A DNA stretch of 64,000 bases from CALELM01 sp045617105. Its GTDB lineage: Bacteria; Bacillota; Negativicutes; Selenomonadales; Selenomonadaceae. The notes below the pieces were generated by a model. The model was not told the origin of the DNA, ran no database searches, and was given only the letters and a program-made list of their open reading frames with translations. The stretch's first letter is position 1; every line of letters starts with the position of its first letter. Location of the stretch: positions 1 through 64,000 of the forward strand of contig JAZLHW010000016.1 in assembly GCA_045617105.1 (NCBI GenBank), written 5' to 3'. Position numbers and translations under genes: made by a program. Positions 43,010 to 52,222 of the stretch are shown piece after piece.

Positions 43010-44905
43010 TTATTTATGTCCCAGAAGCAATTCCTTTTGTTGACGATACTTTTTTGTATAATAGGGACCATTTTGCGCTTCTCGGTGGTCAAAACCATAA
43101 GCACGACGGCTTACGGCAAGAATGGGAGGTGCTTGTATCCTTTTTGCTACAGCCATGCCAGTAAATTGATTCCACCATCGTTCCAAGTCGTTGATAAAAT
43201 CTTCATGTGTTGGAAAATATTTTTTTACAAGACCAGGGGTGCAGCCAAGATGTTTTTCTAATGTCCCTTCTTGATACCATGCGAGAATATCCTGTGGAGT
43301 TGCTTTTTTCCAATGTTCAACAAAAGAACGGAAAAGGTAGTCATGGTAAGGATACTTGATGGGATCGCCTTTTCCTTCGTCAACATTTTGGTTACTGGAA
43401 AGCTCGGCACTTGGAACAATATCAATAATGCCTTGCGGTATTGCTTCTCGTTGGTAGACGGCATCATTCAGATAATGCGCTAACTCATACACTTGAAATT
43501 TCCATAGATCGGCCAAGGCTGCGAGAAATCCGGACTGATCGCCATAAAGTGTGGAATAACCGACCGTTGTTTCTGCTTTGTTGGCATTGCAAGTAAAGCC
43601 ACCGCCGAAAGAGGCTGCTGCACCAGCGAGAACTCGTGCACTGCGGTCACGAGCCTGAATGTTTTCCGTTACAAAAGATGATACGTTGAGATGGGAAACG
43701 GCGTGTTCGCTCAAAAATTCAATATTGGCACCTTCTAATTGCTCTACCGTTTGTTCCACACTTTTTTGAATGGGAATTACGGTATATTTGCATCCAAGAT
43801 TATGGGCAAGTTTATGGGACAGCGTCTTTGTCGTTTCAGAGTTGAATATGGTCGGCATATTGACAAGCAACAGGTTTTCTGGTCCCACAATATGATTATA
43901 AAGTGCTGCTGCAACGGCGGAATCAATGCCTCCAGAAATGCCGATGACAACCTTTTTCATGTGGATGCTTTCCAGAAAATTTTTTATGCCATAGGAAAGT
44001 GCTTGATAAATATGTGCAATGTCTGATTCTTTTTTAGGCTGGATTACTGGTAGGTGATCAATTTCTTCTAACTCAATGCTGGAAAGCTCTTCTGCGTATT
44101 CCTTGCAGTAAGAAACGATATCTCCTTTTGTATTGTAAACCGTGCTGGCACCATCAAATGTATAAATGGTCTTTCCATTGTTTTGCAATCCTACATTGTT
44201 TACGTAAAAAAGAGGTGCTTTTGTATTTTTTGCTTGCTGCCCAAAAATACGATGCCGTTTTTCTGTCTTTCCAAGTGTATAAGGGGACGAGGAGATGTTT
44301 ACAAAAAAATCTATGGAACGATGCCGATTCAGCATATCCAAAGGAGTTAGTTCATAGTCATCACTCCAGCCGTCCTCGCAGAGAAGACAGCCGATTCGAT
44401 ATTTTTTATTGTCAAATTTTAAGGTAACAGGTGAAATCAGTTGATCGGGCGTTGTACCAAGTTCACGGGCAAGTTTTTGCAAGCTGAAAAAATGTCTGGT
44501 ATCATCAAATTCCCGATAGTTTGGCATCAAGGTTTTTATCACATAGGGATATGGCATATTGTCTGGATGAACCAGCTTTCCATTGTGAGCAGTAAAGAAG
44601 GCGTTATATTTGCGTACACGGCCATCGTTGTTTTTCTTTTCCCAATCAACGGCGATGTTGCCGAACATAACAGCGATTCCATCGGATGCTGCGATGATAT
44701 CTCTGCCGTATTCCTCGCAATCCTGTAAAAAAGCAGGCTGCTCCCATGTGTCGCCTAGGAAATATCCAGGAACTGCCATTTCTGGAAAAATAACCAAATT
44801 TGCTTGTTGCTCTTTGGCTTTTGCAATCATTTGAAGGATTTTCTCTGTGTTTTTGTCTGGGTGTCCAGGAATAACTTTCATTTGCGCTAATGCGATCTTT
44901 AACAA
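43010..44905 (-). CDS. nadE: Glutamine-dependent NAD+ synthetase
   Basis: Last step of NAD synthesis, amidating deamido-NAD with ammonia from glutamine. The N-terminal nitrilase-type glutaminase shows E42 (FPEMAVPG), K124 and C176 (LLCEDGW). The C-terminal synthetase has the ATP loop SGGIDSA at about 324-330. The two-domain form of 631 residues is the glutamine-using type. I choose TTG 44905, with AGAGGTG upstream, over an in-frame GTG at 44914 that lies too close to that site. Confidence 0.93.
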   Translation of the reverse strand: MLKIALAQMKVIPGHPDKNTEKILQMIAKAKEQQANLVIFPEMAVPGYFLGDTWEQPAFLQDCEEYGRDIIAASDGIAVMFGNIAVDWEKKNNDGRVRKYNAFFTAHNGKLVHPDNMPYPYVIKTLMPNYREFDDTRHFFSLQKLARELGTTPDQLISPVTLKFDNKKYRIGCLLCEDGWSDDYELTPLDMLNRHRSIDFFVNISSSPYTLGKTEKRHRIFGQQAKNTKAPLFYVNNVGLQNNGKTIYTFDGASTVYNTKGDIVSYCKEYAEELSSIELEEIDHLPVIQPKKESDIAHIYQALSYGIKNFLESIHMKKVVIGISGGIDSAVAAALYNHIVGPENLLLVNMPTIFNSETTKTLSHKLAHNLGCKYTVIPIQKSVEQTVEQLEGANIEFLSEHAVSHLNVSSFVTENIQARDRSARVLAGAAASFGGGFTCNANKAETTVGYSTLYGDQSGFLAALADLWKFQVYELAHYLNDAVYQREAIPQGIIDIVPSAELSSNQNVDEGKGDPIKYPYHDYLFRSFVEHWKKATPQDILAWYQEGTLEKHLGCTPGLVKKYFPTHEDFINDLERWWNQFTGMAVAKRIQAPPILAVSRRAYGFDHREAQNGPYYTKKYRQQKELLLGHK

Positions 44906-45062
44906 ATTCAGCACCTCTTTTAAGAATCAATGTTTTTGTATTCCCTTATAGGATGTGTTTCTCTATAAGGGAAGTATTTTTTATAGGATTATTGAAAAAG
45001 CTATGTTATAATATATCACAAATTGCATAAAAATAAAGGAAGATAAAAGACCGGTGATATTT

Positions 45063-45545
45063 ATGAAAAATAAAAAGAAAACCAATGCGGCACGTATTTT
45101 GGATCGCCTTGGGATTGCGTATGAAATTAAGGAATATGAAGTAGATGAAAGTGATTTAAGTGCTGTCCATGTAGCTGCATCGGTAGGAATGCCCATTGAC
45201 ATGGTGTTTAAAACTCTGGTTGCACGAGGTGACAAAAATGGTATTCTCATGGCAGTGATTCCTGGTGCAGCAGAACTTGATTTGAAAGCATTGGCGGCAA
45301 TATCTCAAAACAAAAGAGTAGAGATGGTTCACCTCAAGGAAGTTTTTGGGTTGACCGGCTATGTGCGAGGGGGATGTTCTCCCTTGGGTGCCAAGAAAGA
45401 CTATCCTGTTTATATTGACAGCCATGTAAGCTTGCAGGAAAAGGTCGCTGTCAGTGCCGGGATTCGTGGGGCACAGATTTTAATTGCACCAAAGGATCTG
45501 ATTTATGCAACCAAAGCGGTCGTTTCAAGCATTGCACGTGAGTAA
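45063..45545 (+). CDS. ybaK: YbaK/EbsC-type aminoacyl-tRNA deacylase
   Basis: A 160-residue trans-editing protein that hydrolyses mischarged Cys-tRNA(Pro) in characterised YbaK. KTNAARILDRLGIAYEI at the start, VFKTLVARGD and YVRGGCSPLGAKKDYPVYID are family marks. ATG 45063 follows GGTGA; an in-frame GTG at 45054 is the alternative. It is probably cotranscribed with nothing upstream, as nadE is divergent. Confidence 0.9.
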   Translation: MKNKKKTNAARILDRLGIAYEIKEYEVDESDLSAVHVAASVGMPIDMVFKTLVARGDKNGILMAVIPGAAELDLKALAAISQNKRVEMVHLKEVFGLTGYVRGGCSPLGAKKDYPVYIDSHVSLQEKVAVSAGIRGAQILIAPKDLIYATKAVVSSIARE

Positions 45546-45592
45546 CATTATTTTATCATAAAAAGCAAGGAATAACGAGAGGAGCGTTTTCA

Positions 45593-47095
45593 TTGAAATA
45601 CATCAGCACAAGGGGAAATAGGGAATGTTTGGATTCTGCACAAGCGATTATTCATGGATTGGCAAAGGATGGGGGATTGTTTGTTCCGGAGACAGTACCC
45701 AAGATAAATTTGGAATTTATCCACGATTTGCAGGCGCTTTCTTATGAGGAACGGGCAGAGCGTGTGCTTGGTCAATTCCTGACAGATTACACGAAGGAAG
45801 AAATCAAGAAGTGCGTGGCAGCTGCTTATGGAAATCAGAAATTTGATCACGCAATGCGTGCACCGGTATTTATGTTTGATGACATATCCGTACTGGAACT
45901 GTGGCATGGTCCTACAAGTGCATTTAAGGATATGGCATTGCAGCTGCTTCCGCAGTTGATGAGTACAGCACTGAAAAAAACGGGAGAAAAGGACGATGTT
46001 CTTATTCTGGTGGCTACTTCCGGTGACACAGGAAAAGCAGCACTGGAAGGTTTTTGTGATGTTGACCAAATAAAAATCATGGTGTTTTATCCAGATGGCG
46101 GAGTCAGCAAGATCCAACGCCTGCAAATGCTGACCCAGCAGGGAAGCAACGTGAATGTTGTTGCGGTCAAGGGAAATTTCGATGATGCCCAGAATGGAGT
46201 TAAGCGTATTTTTAGCGATAAGGCATTCAATGAGCAGTTGGCAGAAAATGGTATCAAGTTATCCTCGGCAAATTCGATCAACTGGGGACGTCTGGTTCCG
46301 CAGATCGTTTATTATTTCAGTGCCTATGCAGATCTGCTGAAGGATGGAAGGATCACGCTTGGAGAAGAAATTGATTTCAGTGTACCAACAGGGAATTTCG
46401 GAGATATTTTGGCGGGCTATTATGCAAAACTCATGGGACTGCCGATCCACAAGCTGATTTGTGCTTCCAATGCCAACAATGTTTTGACAGATTTTTTGCG
46501 TACTGGTGTCTATGACCGCAACCGTGAATTTTTCAAGACAATTACGCCGTCTATGGACATCTTGATCTCCTCTAATTTGGAACGATTGCTTTATCATCTT
46601 ACCGGCGATGCAGAGCGAGTGAATGGCTGGATGCAGGAACTCTCAGAAAAGGGAAGGTATGAGGTCGGTGCTGAGATTCTCGAAAAAATCCAGAAGATTT
46701 TTTGGGCTGATTGGGCTGATGATGCAAAAACAAAAGAAACCATTTCGCATGTTTTTTCAGATAAGCACTATGTGCCGGATACACATACCGCTGTTGCATG
46801 GACAGTTGCAGAGAGCTATCGGCAGCAAAGGATTTCAAATCATGCTATGGTCGTAGTTTCTACAGCAAGCCCATATAAATTCAATGAAAGCGTGCTTTCT
46901 GCCCTTGAGGTCGCAACGGAGGGAATGGATGAATTTGAGCTTCTTGATGCCCTTAAGGAAAAGAGCGGAATGGAGATTCCAAAAGGATTAGATGCCCTGC
47001 GCACGGCAGAACTCCTTCATCAAGGAATATGTGAGAAAGAAAATATGGAAAAAGAAGTACTTGCGTTTACGAAAAAATCAGATAAGATATCGTAA
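45593..47095 (+). CDS. thrC: Threonine synthase
   Basis: PLP enzyme converting O-phosphohomoserine to threonine. PLP lysine K112 is in GPTSAFKDMALQ. The N-terminus MKYISTRGN and VATSGDTGKAALEGF and PDGGVSKIQRLQM are typical of the long (about 500-residue) ThrC class. The start is TTG 45593 with GAGAGGAG upstream. No thrA or thrB adjoins, and no T-box was seen in the short gap before it. Confidence 0.96.
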   Translation: MKYISTRGNRECLDSAQAIIHGLAKDGGLFVPETVPKINLEFIHDLQALSYEERAERVLGQFLTDYTKEEIKKCVAAAYGNQKFDHAMRAPVFMFDDISVLELWHGPTSAFKDMALQLLPQLMSTALKKTGEKDDVLILVATSGDTGKAALEGFCDVDQIKIMVFYPDGGVSKIQRLQMLTQQGSNVNVVAVKGNFDDAQNGVKRIFSDKAFNEQLAENGIKLSSANSINWGRLVPQIVYYFSAYADLLKDGRITLGEEIDFSVPTGNFGDILAGYYAKLMGLPIHKLICASNANNVLTDFLRTGVYDRNREFFKTITPSMDILISSNLERLLYHLTGDAERVNGWMQELSEKGRYEVGAEILEKIQKIFWADWADDAKTKETISHVFSDKHYVPDTHTAVAWTVAESYRQQRISNHAMVVVSTASPYKFNESVLSALEVATEGMDEFELLDALKEKSGMEIPKGLDALRTAELLHQGICEKENMEKEVLAFTKKSDKIS

Positions 47096-47150
47096 CAAGT
47101 ATTAGGGTGCAGGAATGTTTGGCACCTGTGGTGTAATGTTTCAAAAATAT

Positions 47151-47179
47151 TTGAAAAAAAGGTCGTTTTCTGCTAAAAT
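47151..47179 (+). promoter_or_regulatory. Promoter of pckA
   Basis: TTGAAA at 47151-47156, 17 bases, TAAAAT at 47174-47179. It leaves a leader of about 120 bases, in which I see no known regulatory RNA. Confidence 0.6.
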
Positions 47180-47309
47180 ATTAGATGTATTCATTGTGAT
47201 ATATGCTATCAATGCGTTGCTTTGGCAGAAGCAGGGCATCCTGATATAGTTACGGTCTTTGTGCAGGAAAACAGGGCTGGAAAATTTTGTTGGAAAGAGG
47301 TTAGTGTGT

Positions 47310-48926
47310 ATGGCAAACATTGATTTGAGCAAGTATGGTATTACTGGTACGACGGAAGTCGTATACAATCCTTCCTATGAAGAATTGTTCGCTGAAGAAA
47401 CAAAAGAAGGCTTGGATGGCTATGAAGTCGGCAAGCTGACGGAGCTTGGTGCTGTGAACGTCATGACGGGTATTTATACGGGACGTTCTCCAAAGGATAA
47501 GTTCATCGTTGAGGATGATACTTCCAAGGATACGGTTTGGTGGACTTCGGATGAGTACAAGAATGATAACCACAAGGCATCGAAGGAAGCTTGGGATGCT
47601 GTCAAGGAGATAGCAAAGAAGGAGCTTTCCAACAAGAAGCTGTATGTTGTAGATGCATTCTGCGGTGCAAACAAGAATACCCGTATGGCGGTTCGTTTTA
47701 TTGTTGAGGTTGCATGGCAGGCTCATTTCGTAAGAAACATGTTCATTCAGCCGACAGCAGAGGAGCAGGAGAACTTTGAGCCAAATTTCGTGGTTTACAA
47801 TGCTTCCAAGGCTAAGGTAGAGAACTACAAGGAATTGGGGCTTAATTCTGAAACGGCAGTTGTATTCAACCTTACGAGCCGTGAACAGGTCATTATCAAT
47901 ACGTGGTATGGCGGTGAGATGAAGAAGGGCATGTTCTCCATGATGAACTACTTCCTCCCACTCGAGGGAATTGCTGCTATGCACTGCTCGGCTAATACGG
48001 ACAAGGAAGGAAAGAATACGGCTATTTTCTTCGGTCTTTCCGGCACAGGAAAGACGACTCTTTCCACAGATCCGAAGCGTCTGCTCATTGGTGATGATGA
48101 ACACGGTTGGGATGATGACGGCGTGTTCAATTTTGAAGGCGGCTGCTATGCAAAGGTTATCAACCTTGACAAGGAGTCTGAGCCTGATATTTATGGTGCA
48201 ATTAAGCGTAACGCTCTTCTCGAGAATGTTACGGTTGATGAAAATGGAAAGATTGACTTTGCAGATAAGTCCGTCACGGAGAATACGCGTGTGTCTTATC
48301 CTATCGACCATATCAATGGCATTGTCAAGGGTTCGGTAAATGATCGTTCTGCAGCTCCTGCAGCTAAGAGCGTTATTTTCCTTTCTGCTGATGCATTTGG
48401 TGTTCTTCCTCCGGTTTCCATCTTGACTCCGGAGCAGACGAAGTATTACTTCCTTTCCGGATTTACGTCTAAGTTGGCTGGTACGGAGCGTGGCATTACG
48501 GAGCCTACGCCTACCTTCTCTGCTTGCTTTGGACAGGCATTTCTCGAACTTCATCCGACGAAGTATGCTGAGGAGCTCGTCAAGAAGATGGAAGCAAATG
48601 GTACGAGGGCATATCTCGTAAATACTGGCTGGAACGGCAGCGGCAAGCGTATTTCCATTAAGGATACGCGCGGTATCATTGATGCGATCCACAGTGGTGC
48701 TATCAAGAATGCTCCGACCAAGAAGATTGCTTTCTTTGGCTTGGAAGTTCCGACAGAGCTGGAAGGTGTAGATACCAATATTCTTGATCCTCGCAACACT
48801 TATGCAGATGGTGCTGAATGGGACAAGAAGGCAAAGGATCTTGCTGAGCGTTTCATCAAGAACTTCAAGAAGTATGAAGGAAATGAGGCTGGTAAGGCTT
48901 TGGTTTCGGCAGGTCCGCAGCTTTAA
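47310..48926 (+). CDS. pckA: Phosphoenolpyruvate carboxykinase (ATP)
   Basis: Interconverts oxaloacetate and PEP with ATP/ADP. The kinase-1a loop GLSGTGKTTL starts at G242 and the kinase-2 metal site DDEHGWDDDG follows. YTGRSPKDKF and ITEPTPTFSACFG are also diagnostic. In rumen-type and other anaerobes it can run in the PEP-carboxylating direction; that is an inference. Codon use is strongly biased, as in mdh, fba and pnp, suggesting high expression. GAAAGAGG precedes ATG 47310, which gives 538 residues. Confidence 0.97.
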   Translation: MANIDLSKYGITGTTEVVYNPSYEELFAEETKEGLDGYEVGKLTELGAVNVMTGIYTGRSPKDKFIVEDDTSKDTVWWTSDEYKNDNHKASKEAWDAVKEIAKKELSNKKLYVVDAFCGANKNTRMAVRFIVEVAWQAHFVRNMFIQPTAEEQENFEPNFVVYNASKAKVENYKELGLNSETAVVFNLTSREQVIINTWYGGEMKKGMFSMMNYFLPLEGIAAMHCSANTDKEGKNTAIFFGLSGTGKTTLSTDPKRLLIGDDEHGWDDDGVFNFEGGCYAKVINLDKESEPDIYGAIKRNALLENVTVDENGKIDFADKSVTENTRVSYPIDHINGIVKGSVNDRSAAPAAKSVIFLSADAFGVLPPVSILTPEQTKYYFLSGFTSKLAGTERGITEPTPTFSACFGQAFLELHPTKYAEELVKKMEANGTRAYLVNTGWNGSGKRISIKDTRGIIDAIHSGAIKNAPTKKIAFFGLEVPTELEGVDTNILDPRNTYADGAEWDKKAKDLAERFIKNFKKYEGNEAGKALVSAGPQL

Positions 48927-48951
48927 TTCCATAATCGATTTGTGTTTGATT

Positions 48952-48980
48952 AGGGGTATCGCTTTTGCGGTACCTCTTTT
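48952..48980 (+). terminator. Terminator after pckA
   Basis: AGGGGTATCGC at 48952-48962 pairs with GCGGTACCTCT at 48967-48977 (two G-U pairs), loop TTTT, then TTT. It lies 25 bases after the stop. Confidence 0.8.
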
Positions 48981-49012
48981 CTGTGTTTGAAGAATGTAAC
49001 GATTTGAGAGAT

Positions 49013-51079
49013 ATGAATACGAATGAGAAGATAAGCTCCTTAAAAGGGGTTGGACCAAAGATGGCTGCATGTTTACGGCATCTTGGTATAGAAAAAGGAT
49101 ATGACCTGCTGACATGGTATCCAAGAACGTATGACGATCAGAGTGTCATGACTCCGATTGCTGAACTTTCCGCAGGAGAAACGGCAACCGTTTCGGGAAC
49201 GATCCTCCATGTTTCAGAGAAAAAAGCTGGTTGGCGGGGAATATCTATGTTGACGGCAATGATTGATGATGGTACAGGATTTTTGCAGGTAACGTGGTTC
49301 AATCAAAAGTTTTTGCAAAAGCAACTGATAGTTGGCAAACGACTTTTTCTCAGTGGAAAAATCACATATGCTTATGGCGGACGCGGACAGCTTGCTATGT
49401 CTCAAATATCATCCTATCAGATACTGGAGGCTTCGGATAAGCTAGAGGATTTTTGCGGTATTTTACCAATTTATTCAACGACTGAAAATTTGAATCAAAA
49501 AAAATTTCGGAAATTGATTTCCCAGTTATTTTTAGATATTGGAAAAATCAAGGAAATATTTCCAGATGAGATCTGCAGGACATATCATTTGATGAGCAGG
49601 AATGAAGCATTCCACCAGATTCATTTTCCCTCCAGCCTAGAAAGCTTGAAGCAGGCACGGAAAAGATTGGCTTTTGAAGAATTGTTTTTAATACAGTGCG
49701 GATTGATGATACTGAAAAAGCAAAATCAAGAGCAGCAGGAAGGTATCTGCCATTCAGCAAATGGTGCATTGGTAGCGGAAGTAAAGTCTAAACTGCCGTT
49801 TCATTTGACGAAGGATCAAGAAAATACATGGTTTGAAATTTGCGGTGATATGGAAAGGACCATACCTATGCGGCGGTTGGTTCAAGGAGATGTTGGTTCC
49901 GGCAAGACGGTCATCGCCATGCTGGCACTTGTTAAGACGGTTGAAAATGGTTTTCAAGGGGCTATGATGGCACCAACAGAAATTTTAGCAGAACAGCATT
50001 ATGATAATTTTTTTCGTAATCTCACTGATAGCGGAATCCGTGTTGGATTTTTATCTGGAAAACTGACAAAGAAACAAAGAGAAATAATTTATGAAAAGAT
50101 ATCCTTGCATGAGCTTGATGTTTTGGTTGGCACACATGCCCTGATTCAAGAGGGGGTAAGGTTTCATCAGCTTGGCTTAGTAGTAACAGATGAGCAGCAT
50201 CGTTTTGGTATTGCACAGAGAGCTGCATTGGAAAAGAAAGGCAATCGAATTCCTGATGTGCTTGTGATGACGGCAACACCGATTCCACGTACTATGACAC
50301 TTACGGTTTATGGTGATTTGGAGGTTTCCTTGATTCGCGAGCTTCCGCCCGGACGGAAACCTGTTCGTACCTTTGTCAGAACCTCGGAACGCAGAACTTT
50401 GATCTACCAATATGTACGTCAGCAGATTGGTGAGGGAAGGCAGGCGTATGTAGTTTGTCCACGAATCGAAGCAAAGGAAGATGGGACGATTCCTTCTGTA
50501 GAAGAAGTTTATGAGGAGCTAAGTACTGGTATTTTTTATGGTGTGAAATGCGGATTGCTTCATGGGCATATGAATTCCAAGGAAAAAGAAGCTGTTATGC
50601 AGGATTTTTATGCAGGAAATATCAAGCTTTTGGTTTCCACTACGGTGATTGAGGTTGGCGTTAATGTACCAAATGCCAATACAATGGTTATTGAACATGC
50701 CGATTATTTTGGATTGTCACAGCTTCATCAGCTTCGTGGGCGTATTGGGCGAGGTCCTTATGCGTCGTATTGTATCCTTGTTTCCGATAGCCATTTGGAA
50801 GGTGCAAAAGCACGATTGCATATTATGGAATCGATTTCAGATGGTTTTCTTCTTGCAGAGGAAGACCTAAAGCAGAGAGGACCTGGGCAGTTTTTTGGTT
50901 CCATGCAGCATGGACTCCCAGATTTAAAAATTGCAAATGTGCTTTCGGATATGGAACTTTTGCTGGAGGCCAGAAAAGCGGCTATGGAAGCAAAAGAACG
51001 GCACTTTGATATGTCAGACATCGTAAATGAGATTTCATTGCGATACAGGGAACATTTCTTGGCGATTACAAAAACTTGA
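49013..51079 (+). CDS. recG: ATP-dependent DNA helicase RecG
   Basis: Branch-migration helicase that reverses stalled forks. An N-terminal wedge/OB domain precedes the helicase core with Walker A GDVGSGKT near 292 and the DEQHRFG box near 392. VIEVGVNVPNA and QLRGRIGRG are motif V and VI. The 688 residues are normal. ATG 49013 has only a weak GAG-type ribosome site, and an in-frame upstream start would lie in the pckA terminator. Confidence 0.95.
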   Translation: MNTNEKISSLKGVGPKMAACLRHLGIEKGYDLLTWYPRTYDDQSVMTPIAELSAGETATVSGTILHVSEKKAGWRGISMLTAMIDDGTGFLQVTWFNQKFLQKQLIVGKRLFLSGKITYAYGGRGQLAMSQISSYQILEASDKLEDFCGILPIYSTTENLNQKKFRKLISQLFLDIGKIKEIFPDEICRTYHLMSRNEAFHQIHFPSSLESLKQARKRLAFEELFLIQCGLMILKKQNQEQQEGICHSANGALVAEVKSKLPFHLTKDQENTWFEICGDMERTIPMRRLVQGDVGSGKTVIAMLALVKTVENGFQGAMMAPTEILAEQHYDNFFRNLTDSGIRVGFLSGKLTKKQREIIYEKISLHELDVLVGTHALIQEGVRFHQLGLVVTDEQHRFGIAQRAALEKKGNRIPDVLVMTATPIPRTMTLTVYGDLEVSLIRELPPGRKPVRTFVRTSERRTLIYQYVRQQIGEGRQAYVVCPRIEAKEDGTIPSVEEVYEELSTGIFYGVKCGLLHGHMNSKEKEAVMQDFYAGNIKLLVSTTVIEVGVNVPNANTMVIEHADYFGLSQLHQLRGRIGRGPYASYCILVSDSHLEGAKARLHIMESISDGFLLAEEDLKQRGPGQFFGSMQHGLPDLKIANVLSDMELLLEARKAAMEAKERHFDMSDIVNEISLRYREHFLAITKT

Positions 51080-51097
51080 CAAAAGGGGGATTTGTTT

Positions 51098-51907
51098 ATG
51101 AAAACGAATTTGAAGAACGTGATTTATGGAGCAATTTTGGTATCTGGCATTTCTTTCGTCATGCCAATGACAATCGAGGCCGCACAGCCAGAAATTGCCG
51201 TGTCACAGGAAGAATGTCTTTCTACTGAAAATTGTTCGGATTTTGTCGTGCTGTCTGAGTCTGTGCCAGATGTTATTTTGGAACCAAGTTTAAACGCCGA
51301 GAGGAGGCAGGTGGGTTCAATAGCTAATAACGAAGCTGGAATCAATTATCTGATGCTGGTTAATAAGATCCAAAAACTTCCGGATGATTATGAGGGCAAG
51401 GCACCGATCATTACCGTAAAAAATTCCTTCGGAAGGGAATTTCAAATTGAGCGGGAAACTCATGCGCATTTTGTGAAGCTGCGTGAAGCCTTGTTGGCAA
51501 ACGGGATTCAAGTCGAACTTGATTCCGTATACCGGAGCGTAAGCCGCCAACAGGAAATTGCCAAGGAGTTTACGGAAAAATACGGGGAAGATTATGTAAA
51601 AAAATATGTCGCTGTTCCCGGTTTCTCTGAGCATCACACGGGAATGGCAGTTGACATTTGCCTTGTGGTCAATGGAAACGTCATTGATGACAATGATGAA
51701 ATGATTGCGCAAAAAGATATTTTCGCCCAAATCCACCCGCTCTTGCCAAAGTACGGTTTCATTCTGCGTTATCCCGCAGGCAAGGAAAAAATTACGGGCT
51801 ATAGCTACGAGCCGTGGCATTTCCGTTATGTGGGCGAGGAGGCTGCCATGAAAATTTCGGCAAGCAACTTGACATTGGAAGAATATTTGGAGTCAATGAG
51901 TAAATAA
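51098..51907 (+). CDS. VanY-type D,D-carboxypeptidase (M15B), exported
   Basis: Zinc carboxypeptidase of 269 residues that trims peptidoglycan peptides. A signal peptide ends near residue 29 (MTIEAAQ). The zinc ligands lie in SEHHTGMAVDI (H and D near 178-185) and EPWHFRYV (H near 240). The substrate-arginine motif DSVYRSVSRQQEI is present. Over a hundred N-terminal mature residues before the domain have no recognised fold. AAAGGGGG precedes ATG 51098. No resistance regulators adjoin, so a housekeeping wall role is likely. Confidence 0.88.
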   Translation: MKTNLKNVIYGAILVSGISFVMPMTIEAAQPEIAVSQEECLSTENCSDFVVLSESVPDVILEPSLNAERRQVGSIANNEAGINYLMLVNKIQKLPDDYEGKAPIITVKNSFGREFQIERETHAHFVKLREALLANGIQVELDSVYRSVSRQQEIAKEFTEKYGEDYVKKYVAVPGFSEHHTGMAVDICLVVNGNVIDDNDEMIAQKDIFAQIHPLLPKYGFILRYPAGKEKITGYSYEPWHFRYVGEEAAMKISASNLTLEEYLESMSK

Positions 51908-52085
51908 GTAACAGAAATAATACTGACGCGAAAACCAAGCAAGGTTGGCTAGTTTATATGCAAAAAACACGAGAATTATTATGAAAGGAGAAAGCTACTT
52001 TGATGTAATTGGACTTGTCCAAGACCCAAATATGCACGATGAACAAGGAACTGCAAATTGTGAAATTGCAGCGAAATTCCTTCAT
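51908..52085 (+). other. Possible gene remnant in the vanY-PLP enzyme gap
   Basis: From ATG 51981 a frame reads MKGESYFDVIGLVQDPN...CEIAAKFLHQRF and then runs into repeat DNA to 52175. It lacks a usable ribosome site, and the second half is clearly the repeat. The first part has protein-like composition, but I recognise no family. It may be the 5' end of a gene cut off by the repeat, or chance. Confidence 0.25.
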
Positions 52086-52182
52086 CAGCGTTTCAACGAA
52101 GCGGTGGATATGCCCGCCGCCTCGTTCCTCCATAAGATATCCGCCACCTATGGAGGTGACGGATATCTGTGCTGAGTTATAT
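52086..52182 (-). repeat. Repeat module 2, complete inverted copy (copy E)
   Basis: On the minus strand it reads ATAACTCAGCACAGATATCC...CCGCTTCGTTGAAACGCTG. It holds a long hairpin GATATCCGTCACC with GGTGGCGGATATC around TCCATA, and a GCGG...CCGC hairpin like that of module 1. It matches 34582-34676 over its length and 5499-5528 over its start. Confidence 0.8.
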
Positions 52183-52222
52183 ATGGCATATTTGTTCCGT
52201 TTTTAAGTAGCAGAAAAACAAG

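Noticed and set aside
47301..49124. A long open frame of about 600 codons antisense to pckA
   Set aside because: It mirrors a strongly codon-biased gene, has no ribosome site and a protein rich in R, C and L with no recognisable domain. Similar antisense frames lie opposite mdh, pnp and leuA for the same reason.
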